The notes under the pieces are model-generated. The model saw nothing but the letters and a program-made list of their open reading frames with translations. It searched no databases and was not told the DNA's origin. Positions 51,861 to 58,527 of a stretch of DNA of 64,000 nt are shown one piece after another. Numbering within the stretch: position 1 is the stretch's first letter; the number at the start of each line of letters is the position of its first letter. The stretch covers positions 314,820-378,819 of the forward strand of contig QHXR01000006.1 of the NCBI GenBank assembly GCA_003223025.1. The letters are read 5' to 3'. The DNA is from Acidobacteriota bacterium. GTDB lineage: Bacteria > Acidobacteriota > Blastocatellia > Pyrinomonadales > Pyrinomonadaceae. The translations under genes and the position numbers were made by a program.

Positions 51861-53654
51861 ATGAAACGAGCAGTTTTTGTTTTTTTGTTCTTCGCTCTCG
51901 CGACATGCATCTCGGGCCAGGCCGTGCCTGCCGGCTTCGATCTCTCGAACTACGGTGTTCGGATCGAACCCGATACGCGGGTGATCATCGTCCTTGCGGC
52001 GGTAGACGCTGCGCGGATGACTAACGAAGCCGGTGAGACGGTTCCGGTTTTAAATCCGAGGCTTTCGCCCGAAGGTACGAAATTTCGCGAACAGTTGCGG
52101 AGCGATCTCGTGGCGTTGAACCCGGATCTTAGACAACGCATATCGTCATTCGTTATTTCCTATAAGAAACGTAATCCGAGTGCGACCGATGCCGAACTCG
52201 TCGCGCCGTTTATCTCGATGGCTTACGCGATCGGACCTGCTCCGGATCTCGCCGATCCCATCGTCATGACCGATCTTCCGGGAAGCCTGCTCGATGTTCT
52301 CGACTTCGCACCGCTCGTCCGCGACTTTTATCGCCGGTCGAGCATCAGCGGAAATCTCGCGGACTACATCAAGGGCTATCAGAAGGCCGCTGATGAAAAA
52401 TTGCGAAGCTCGTCACGCGAGATGGTAAACGATCTTTTGAACTACCTGCACACCCGTCCGCAACTCTTCTTCGCTGAGAAAGTTCGTACCGAAACGCAAA
52501 AGACAGGCAGCAAGAGAACGACGCTGCAAAAGACGGAAACTCGCGAGCGTGAGCGTCATTTCACGATCGTGCCGGAGATGCTCGCACCGACCGGCAATGT
52601 CATCTACCTGAACGTTAAGGACGATTATTTCGTCGTAGTGCCGCCGGACAGCGACATCACTTTCTCGGAAGCCCGCCGCGGTTTTCTGCAGTACGTGATC
52701 GATCCGATCGTGTTGAACAACTCGAAGGACATTGCGACGATCCGTGACAGCGTGAAGGTGATCCTCGACGAGCGTCGAAAGATCGATCCCAAGATCTCGC
52801 CCGATGTTTATCTCACGATCTCACGATCGCTCGTTGCCGCGATCGATGCGAAGCAAAGCGAGAATGTGCGACACGGGATCGCACTTGAACAAAGCCGGCG
52901 CCGTATCGATCAGGCGAAGACCGTGGATGAGAAAAAAGCCATTTCGGCGGAGCTTCAGAAGTACGAAGCGACCATCGCGGACGAGACTGCATTGCAGCTT
53001 TCGGAGGATTACGAGAAAGGTGCCGTGCTCGTGTTTTATTTCGCGGAGCAACTGAAAGGCATCGAAGATTCAGGATTCGATATCGCATCATCGATGCGGG
53101 AGATGATCTTATCGTTCGACGCCTCGAAGGAAACTGGCCGGTACGCTTCATTCGCCGAAGCGCGGAGACGTGCTCTCGCCGCTCGCGAACAACGTAAAAA
53201 GAATCCTTCCCAGCAGCAGACGGTCATCGCGGTCAACCCGACGACAAATAAGCTGGTCGATATTCAGAAACTTATCGACGCGAAAAATTACAGGCAGGCC
53301 GAGGCCGAGTTGAAAACTTTGCTCGCGCAGAATCCGAACGAGCCTCGCATTTATTACAACATCGGCCGACTAGCGAGCATTGGCGCGCAAAGTCTTACGG
53401 AAAATGAGCAGCAGAAGGCAAAGCTCCTGGAAGCGAAAGTCGCCTTCGAAAACGTCGTCCGGCTATCGCAAAAACAGAGGGTCGATTCGGCTCTGTTGTC
53501 GCTTTCTTACGTCGCTCTCGCGAAGATATACGAATTCTACGACGATACAACTTACAACGGCCTTTACGACGCCGCGATAAAGATCGGCAACGTTCCCGGC
53601 GGGGCTTACAACGAAGCGATCGCCGCTAAGCAGAGATTACTAAAGGATCAGTAG
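51861..53654 (+). CDS. Secreted TPR-containing protein of unknown function
   Basis: A 597-residue exported protein (signal peptide ending near CISGQ). The first 230 residues are helical with no known domain. Residues about 240-300 are beta-rich (FTIVPEMLAPTGNVIYLNV). Residues about 300-440 include coiled-coil stretches (EQSRRRIDQAKTVDEKKAISAEL), and the C-terminus holds TPR-like repeats (DAKNYRQAEAELKTLLAQNP, IYYNIGRLASIGAQSL). I do not recognise the family. It is likely a lineage-specific periplasmic or outer-membrane scaffold. Confidence 0.75.
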   Translation: MKRAVFVFLFFALATCISGQAVPAGFDLSNYGVRIEPDTRVIIVLAAVDAARMTNEAGETVPVLNPRLSPEGTKFREQLRSDLVALNPDLRQRISSFVISYKKRNPSATDAELVAPFISMAYAIGPAPDLADPIVMTDLPGSLLDVLDFAPLVRDFYRRSSISGNLADYIKGYQKAADEKLRSSSREMVNDLLNYLHTRPQLFFAEKVRTETQKTGSKRTTLQKTETRERERHFTIVPEMLAPTGNVIYLNVKDDYFVVVPPDSDITFSEARRGFLQYVIDPIVLNNSKDIATIRDSVKVILDERRKIDPKISPDVYLTISRSLVAAIDAKQSENVRHGIALEQSRRRIDQAKTVDEKKAISAELQKYEATIADETALQLSEDYEKGAVLVFYFAEQLKGIEDSGFDIASSMREMILSFDASKETGRYASFAEARRRALAAREQRKKNPSQQQTVIAVNPTTNKLVDIQKLIDAKNYRQAEAELKTLLAQNPNEPRIYYNIGRLASIGAQSLTENEQQKAKLLEAKVAFENVVRLSQKQRVDSALLSLSYVALAKIYEFYDDTTYNGLYDAAIKIGNVPGGAYNEAIAAKQRLLKDQ

Positions 53655-53662
53655 AAAGTTTA

Positions 53663-53743
53663 GGGTCCCGCCTTGAGGCGGCCCAGTCATTAGAATATTT
53701 TGGAAACTCCATCTAACGCAGAGCCGCCTGACGGCGGGACTCC
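53663..53743. repeat. Inverted repeat whose right arm forms the 5' end of era
   Basis: GGGTCCCGCCTTGAGGCGGC (53663-53682) pairs with GCCGCCTGACGGCGGGACTC (53723-53742). The right arm encodes the EPPDGGTP residues near the N-terminus of Era, and the putative TTG start lies in the loop. Similar words occur near 35482-35500 and 35603-35620. Confidence 0.8.
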
Positions 53744-54635
53744 AAACAAATTCCGCTCCGGTTTTGTCGCTCTCGTCGGGCGCCCGAATGCCGGCAAGTC
53801 AACACTTCTAAATTACCTCGTCGGTGAAAAGATCGCGGCTGTTTCGAACAAGCCTCAAACGACTCGTCACAAAATTCAAGGGATCGTCACTCAGGAAAAC
53901 GGTCAGATCGTTTTCGTCGACACGCCCGGAGTTCATAAGCCCGGATACTTGCTCAATCGAAGAATGATGGCCGCGGTTCATGACGCGATCCTATCGGTCG
54001 ATGTCGTGATCCTACTTAGGGACGCCAGTGTCTCGACCGGCAACGGCGATCGGTTCGTGCTCGATCTCGTCAAAGAATCCGGCAAGCCTTCGATCCTGGT
54101 GCTGAACAAGATCGACAAGGTAAAAGACAAGGCTCTTCTCTTGCCGCTCATCGAAGATTATTCGAAAGAGCACGAATTCGCAGAGATCGTTCCGGTCTCG
54201 GCGTTGAAAGGTCAGGCCATCGACAATCTACTCGCACAGATCGTCAAGCATCTTCCCGAGGGCGAGCGGATCTTCGCTGACGACGAGCTAACCGATCAAC
54301 CGATGCGCACGATCGTCGCCGAGATGGTCCGCGAAAAGATCCTCGCCTCTACCGGAGAGGAGATCCCGTACGTGACCGCGGTCGTGACCGAGCGATGGGA
54401 CGATACTGATCCTGCTAAACCGAAGATATATTGCGCGATCTATGTCGAACGTGATTCGCAAAAAGGGATCATCATCGGAAAGGGCGGAGTGAAATTGAAG
54501 AAGATCGGTTCGGAAGCGCGGGCTGATATCGAGAAACTTCTCGGGATCCAAATTTATCTGCAGTTGTTCGTCAAAGTCGTTTCCGACTGGCGAAATCAAG
54601 CGCGCGAATTAGATGGGATGGGAGTGAAGGAATGA
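53700..54635 (+). CDS. era: GTPase Era
   Basis: Essential GTPase that binds the 3' end of 16S rRNA during 30S maturation (311 aa by this start). G1 is GRPNAGKS (27-34), G2 includes TT in PQTTRH, G3 is DTPG (74-77) and G4 is NKID. The C-terminal KH domain has GIIIGKGGVKLKKIG. No ATG lies upstream of G1 in frame. The only candidates are TTG 53700 or ATT 53697 in the loop of an inverted repeat, giving an N-terminal extension of about 18 unusual residues. The stop overlaps prmA (ATGA). Confidence 0.95.
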   Translation: METPSNAEPPDGGTPNKFRSGFVALVGRPNAGKSTLLNYLVGEKIAAVSNKPQTTRHKIQGIVTQENGQIVFVDTPGVHKPGYLLNRRMMAAVHDAILSVDVVILLRDASVSTGNGDRFVLDLVKESGKPSILVLNKIDKVKDKALLLPLIEDYSKEHEFAEIVPVSALKGQAIDNLLAQIVKHLPEGERIFADDELTDQPMRTIVAEMVREKILASTGEEIPYVTAVVTERWDDTDPAKPKIYCAIYVERDSQKGIIIGKGGVKLKKIGSEARADIEKLLGIQIYLQLFVKVVSDWRNQARELDGMGVKE

Positions 54636-55519
54636 GTTCGACCGCACCTTCGCATTCATGGTATTCGATCTCGGTGACGGTCGCTCCGGATGCGGCCGAA
54701 GCGATCGAGTATGCGTTCAACTCGCTCGAAGCTCTCGGCACCGAGATAAATCATCTTCGAAAAAAGAACGCCGAAAGCGTGACGGTCGTCGGATACTTCA
54801 ACGAGCTCCCTGACGAAGAGCGGGTGCAGGATGAACTGCATTACGCTCTGACGGCTTACGGATTTACGGAAGAAACCGCGATGCAAGTCGTCCGCGATAA
54901 GATCGAGGACACCGACTGGCTCGCCGAATGGAAAAAACATTGGAAGCCGTCGGATGTCGGAACGTTCGTCATCGCACCGCCATGGAGCGATGTCGATCGC
55001 CCGGACAAGATCGTCATCCGCATCGAGCCGAACATGGCATTCGGAACTGGCACGCATGAGACGACCCAGCTCTGTCTTCAAGCGATTGAAAAATATTATC
55101 AACCGGGCGATAGTTTTCTGGATGTCGGAACAGGAACAGGAGTTCTCGCGATCGCGGCAGCGAAATTGAATTGCAAATCTCAAATTTCAAATTCGAAATT
55201 TCTTGCGATCGACACGGATGTCGATTCTGTTTCGATCGCAAAAGAAAATGCCGTACTGAATCTCGTCGACCAATCTATCGATTTCGAGATCGGCACTCTC
55301 GATGCGACTACGCCGACTTTCGATTTCGTCTGCGCGAATCTAACGCTCGACGTGATCCTTCCGATCCTTCCGGCTCTTGTTGAGAGACGAAATAAGACGC
55401 TCGTGATGTCGGGAATTCTTGCGGATCAGAAAACAGAGATCATCGACGCCTTGGCCGAGCTGCAGATAACTCTTACTGAAATTACGCGAGCAGGTGAGTG
55501 GATCCGCGTGGTCTGCTAA
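54632..55519 (+). CDS. prmA: Ribosomal protein L11 methyltransferase
   Basis: SAM-dependent enzyme that methylates L11 (295 aa). The N-terminal recognition domain contains DTDWLAEWKKHWKPSDVG. SAM motif I is FLDVGTGTGVLAIAAAKL, with MAFGTGTHETTQLCL before it and CANLTLDVILPILP after. A heptamer array (55173-55202) adds several residues (CKSQISNSK) between the motif I helix and the next strand (FLAIDTD), where relatives have a short turn. Its start overlaps the era stop. Confidence 0.93.
   Translation: MSSTAPSHSWYSISVTVAPDAAEAIEYAFNSLEALGTEINHLRKKNAESVTVVGYFNELPDEERVQDELHYALTAYGFTEETAMQVVRDKIEDTDWLAEWKKHWKPSDVGTFVIAPPWSDVDRPDKIVIRIEPNMAFGTGTHETTQLCLQAIEKYYQPGDSFLDVGTGTGVLAIAAAKLNCKSQISNSKFLAIDTDVDSVSIAKENAVLNLVDQSIDFEIGTLDATTPTFDFVCANLTLDVILPILPALVERRNKTLVMSGILADQKTEIIDALAELQITLTEITRAGEWIRVVC
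55173..55202 (+). repeat. Heptamer array inside prmA
   Basis: GCAAATC, TCAAATT, TCAAATT, CGAAATT plus TC, in frame, encoding part of NCKSQISNSKF. It resembles the array at 10108-10139 in another gene. Confidence 0.72.
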
Positions 55520-55545
55520 AGGTTTCGACTCAGTGAGATTTTCCT

Positions 55546-55763
55546 GAACGCGGATTAAGACGATCCGAGATCGGATTTGTGTCTTTTCTTTTCGTGTTGT
55601 TTCGTGTGGATTAGTGGTTTCAGTCTTCAAGGTTGAGGAACTGAAACCACGAACTTACACCAAGGAACACGAAAAGAAGAAGAGAACTACGAAACACACG
55701 ATCACGCGAAAAAGGAAATGAATTCAGATCCGTTTTCATCCGCCTCATCCGCGTTGAAAAAAA
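55546..55763. repeat. Composite nested palindrome after prmA
   Basis: Outer blocks GAACGCGGATT (55546) and AATCCGCGTT-like CATCCGCGTT (55746) enclose inner blocks TTTTCGTGTTGTTTCGTGTG (55589) and CCACGAACTTACACC (55647). The order of blocks is the same as at 32802-33026. It fills the 261-bp gap between convergent prmA and the YCF48-like gene. Confidence 0.8.
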
Positions 55764-55780
55764 GGTCGCACACGAAGTCA

Positions 55781-57757
55781 TTACTGATCCTTCTTCGGTG
55801 GAGTCGCGATCGGAATATCACCATCGTCTGTCACGGTGATAAGTGGAGTTCGAGCTTTCGGCCTGGTTCTTACAGCCGGGCGCAGAACCGGAGCGATCTT
55901 CGGACCGCTGATGTTATTCGGTGAAAGCGGTGCTGTTCTTTTTAATATCGTTCCGCCGCGACCGCCGACCCACATGTTCGTTCCGCCCTGGAACGCGATC
56001 GCTTGCAGAACTTTCCCCGTGATATTCGACTGCGATTGCCACGTCCGTCCGCCGTCGCCGGTCACCAGCACTGTTCCAAGCTCGCCAACCGTGACTGCGG
56101 CTTCGCGACCCAATGCGACGACTGCAAACAGATTCATTCGAAGCGGCGACTCCTGATCGAACCACGACAATCCGCCGTCGTTTGTTTTTAGAATGATGCC
56201 GTTCGCGCCGACCGCGAAGCCGATCTTCTCGTCGTAAAAACTCAGAGCCGTCAGATTTTCTTTCGCGTTCGTTTTCACACGCGACCACGTCTGACCGCCG
56301 TCGAGCGTGACGAGGATCGTGCCCTTGTCGCCGGCAATAACGCCTTGTTTATCCGTCACGAACTTTATGTCTTCGAGCCAATCGTGCGTGCTCGATTCGA
56401 CCGACTCCCAATACGCTCCGCCCGAAACTGTTCGGATAATAAGTCCGTTCGCGCCGACAGCAAATCCCGTTTTCTCATTTGTAAAAAAAACGCCCAGCAA
56501 GTCTTCGGTAAAATTTGTGATCCCTTTTCCCCAGCTCGCACCGCCGTTGATCGTACGAAGCACGGTCCCGCCGTCGCCGACGATCCAGCCTTTCTGATCC
56601 GAGTAAAAATGCATCGCGTTGAGATTCGATGTCGTATCGGAAAACACCGGCAGCCAATTGCGTCCTGCGTCGTTGGTGATCCAGATCTTGCCGTTCGATC
56701 CGGCGGCGACCCCGAGCTCGTCGTCGAAGAAACTCAGGTCCGCGATGTCCTCGCGGCCGCCGTCGCTCAGACGCTGCCAACTGTAACCGCCGTCATCGGA
56801 GCGAACGATCAACCCGTTCTCGCCGACGGCCCAGCCCGTGAAATTGTCGCCCATGTAGATCGAGGCGAGCCGCGGATTCGTTCGAACATTGAACGGCAGC
56901 CAAGTGATCCCTCCGTCGCCGGTGAGCCAAACCATCCCGTTCGCGTCGGCCATCGATCCGTTCTTCGAATCCGAAAACGAAACGCACAGAAAATCGGAAC
57001 GACTGAATGTGTTGATCCTGATCCAGGTTTCGCCGGCGTCATCGGATCGAGCGACGCAGCCCGCATAGCCGACCGCAAAAACCGACTTCGGCGCGAGGAA
57101 CGCGATGCCTGAGATTCGAGTTCCACTACATGGATTCGAATGTTTCCACGTCGCACCGCCGTCGTACGTCATCAGGATCGCACCGTTCACGCCGGCTACG
57201 GCTGCGGTTTGTTCGTCGAGAACCGCGACTTTTGCGAGATGCTCGTCGGTGCCGGCGGGCTGCGAGATCCACGTTTCGCCGCCGTCCGTTGTCTTCAGGA
57301 TCCGGCCGTAGGTCCCGGTCGCCCATCCGGTGCTTCGCGCAAAGCCCACCGAATAGAGATGATCTTTGACGTCTGTCTTCGCCGGGCGCCAATTTTTCCC
57401 GCCGTCGTCGGTGATATAGATCGCACCACGCGCTCCGACTACGATCGCAGTTTCTTTGTTCCAAACGTACACGGACGAGATCGTCAGATCGAGCGGCAAC
57501 GACTGTCGCTGCCACGTGAATCCGCCGTCCTGAGTTCGAAGGATCGTATTGTCGTTGCCGACCGCGAACCCCGAGAGCTTATCTTTTGCAAAGTGAATTG
57601 CGTTGAGCGGATTTCCCTGCGGCAGTGGATTCTGCCACGCCCAGCCTTGGCCGGAGCGGAGTTGGGCGAAGCTCGTTGAGACAGCAATAAGGCAGATCAC
57701 CGCCGAGACACCGAGACGCAGAGAAGAGTTTTTGAGAAATTTCGAGCTGGCAGCCAT
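55781..57757 (-). CDS. Secreted YCF48/BNR-type beta-propeller protein
   Basis: A 658-residue exported protein with a signal peptide ending near STSFAQ. It contains about twelve repeats of roughly 40-45 residues, each with a GxxGTIL or similar strand and a DGGxTW turn, as in YCF48-related photosystem assembly factors and sialidase-like propellers. The number of repeats suggests two linked propellers. The C-terminus is short and Pro/Arg-rich (KARTPLITVTDDGDIPIA). Function is unknown in non-phototrophs; binding or assembly of envelope proteins is a guess. The start codon lies in the loop of an octamer hairpin (57700-57803). Confidence 0.87.
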   Translation of the reverse strand: MAASSKFLKNSSLRLGVSAVICLIAVSTSFAQLRSGQGWAWQNPLPQGNPLNAIHFAKDKLSGFAVGNDNTILRTQDGGFTWQRQSLPLDLTISSVYVWNKETAIVVGARGAIYITDDGGKNWRPAKTDVKDHLYSVGFARSTGWATGTYGRILKTTDGGETWISQPAGTDEHLAKVAVLDEQTAAVAGVNGAILMTYDGGATWKHSNPCSGTRISGIAFLAPKSVFAVGYAGCVARSDDAGETWIRINTFSRSDFLCVSFSDSKNGSMADANGMVWLTGDGGITWLPFNVRTNPRLASIYMGDNFTGWAVGENGLIVRSDDGGYSWQRLSDGGREDIADLSFFDDELGVAAGSNGKIWITNDAGRNWLPVFSDTTSNLNAMHFYSDQKGWIVGDGGTVLRTINGGASWGKGITNFTEDLLGVFFTNEKTGFAVGANGLIIRTVSGGAYWESVESSTHDWLEDIKFVTDKQGVIAGDKGTILVTLDGGQTWSRVKTNAKENLTALSFYDEKIGFAVGANGIILKTNDGGLSWFDQESPLRMNLFAVVALGREAAVTVGELGTVLVTGDGGRTWQSQSNITGKVLQAIAFQGGTNMWVGGRGGTILKRTAPLSPNNISGPKIAPVLRPAVRTRPKARTPLITVTDDGDIPIATPPKKDQ

Positions 57758-57803
57758 TTAGAATCTTAAAAAGTATTTCCTCTGCGTCTCTGCGTCTCGG
57801 CGG
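57700..57803. repeat. Octamer inverted arrays bracketing the YCF48-like start codon
   Basis: Plus strand: CCGCCGAG, ACACCGAG, ACGCAGAG, AAGAG (57700-57728) faces CCTCTGCG, TCTCTGCG, TCTCGGCG, G (57779-57803). About 22 of 24 positions can pair. The ATG (57755-57757) and its leader are in the 50-nt loop. The left arm encodes part of the signal peptide, and the right arm touches the RNase H stop. Confidence 0.85.
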
Positions 57804-58262
57804 TTAAAGTTCGATAACTCCAAGTTCAGCCACGAGCTCGTCGAGCATCGCGACATCGACCTCGCCGGCCGCGGCGATCGTCCGCGCGGCCTTATCGGCG
57901 ACTTCCTGAACCTCGTGTCCGGCGTGACCTTTGATCCATTGCCAAACTATCTCGTGCTTTGATGCGGCCCGGTCGAGTTTCGCCCACCATTCATGATTGG
58001 TTTTCTTACGAAAATTACCGGTCATAGTCTCAACTACATAGCGCGAATCGCTGTACAGTTTCACCCGACAAGGTTCTTTCAGATTCGAAAGTCCGATCGT
58101 CGCCGCCGCGATCTCGGCCTGCTGATTCGTTGCGTTGCCGAGATATTCGCCGACCGCACGCCAGACTCCCTTGAATCCGAGTACAGCAACGGCCGCGGCG
58201 CGAGTGTTACCTCGCCCGTTCCCGAGACTCGAGCCGTCGCAGACGATCGTGACTTGTTTCAT
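57804..58262 (-). CDS. rnhA: Ribonuclease H family protein
   Basis: A 152-aa RNase HI-type nuclease that would cleave RNA in RNA-DNA hybrids. The carboxylates are D9 (VCDGSS), E50 (QQAEIAA), D72 (YSDSRYV) and D123 (EVADKAA), with the KGHAGH loop holding the catalytic His. All are present. Compared with E. coli RNase HI the N-terminal part is compact and the C-terminus slightly longer. It lies 46 bp upstream of the YCF48-like gene on the same strand. Confidence 0.9.
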   Translation of the reverse strand: MKQVTIVCDGSSLGNGRGNTRAAAVAVLGFKGVWRAVGEYLGNATNQQAEIAAATIGLSNLKEPCRVKLYSDSRYVVETMTGNFRKKTNHEWWAKLDRAASKHEIVWQWIKGHAGHEVQEVADKAARTIAAAGEVDVAMLDELVAELGVIEL

Positions 58263-58300
58263 TAATTCACAAGGGTTCCAAAAAAGCCGTCGTAGACGGC

Positions 58301-58456
58301 GACGGCATAAAGCCCCGGGTGCGAACCCGGGGATCGCCGATCAACTCAGTCGAGCTCGCGTATGCGACCGACGGATGAACGTCCGTCGCCATCTTTCGAT
58401 GGCTACCTTTCTTCGCAACATTTACCCCGGGTTTGCACCCGGGGCTTTATGCCGTC
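58301..58456. repeat. Long inverted repeat between rnhA and the SbcC-like gene
   Basis: Arms of 32 nt at 58301-58332 and 58425-58456 (GACGGCATAAAGCCCCGGGT...) are complementary with one mismatch. Each arm also folds on CCCCGGG-tgc-ACCCGGGG. It fills the 265-bp gap. Confidence 0.88.
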
Positions 58457-58527
58457 GCTCGCTTCGCGAGCTTTTGTTGACGTTTCTCTACGTGCTGAAA
58501 CTATAGAACCCGTCGACGTCGCTTCCC

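Noticed and set aside
56345..57112. Long ORF antisense to the YCF48-like gene
   Set aside because: Shadow of a repeat-rich gene; no start signal or domain.
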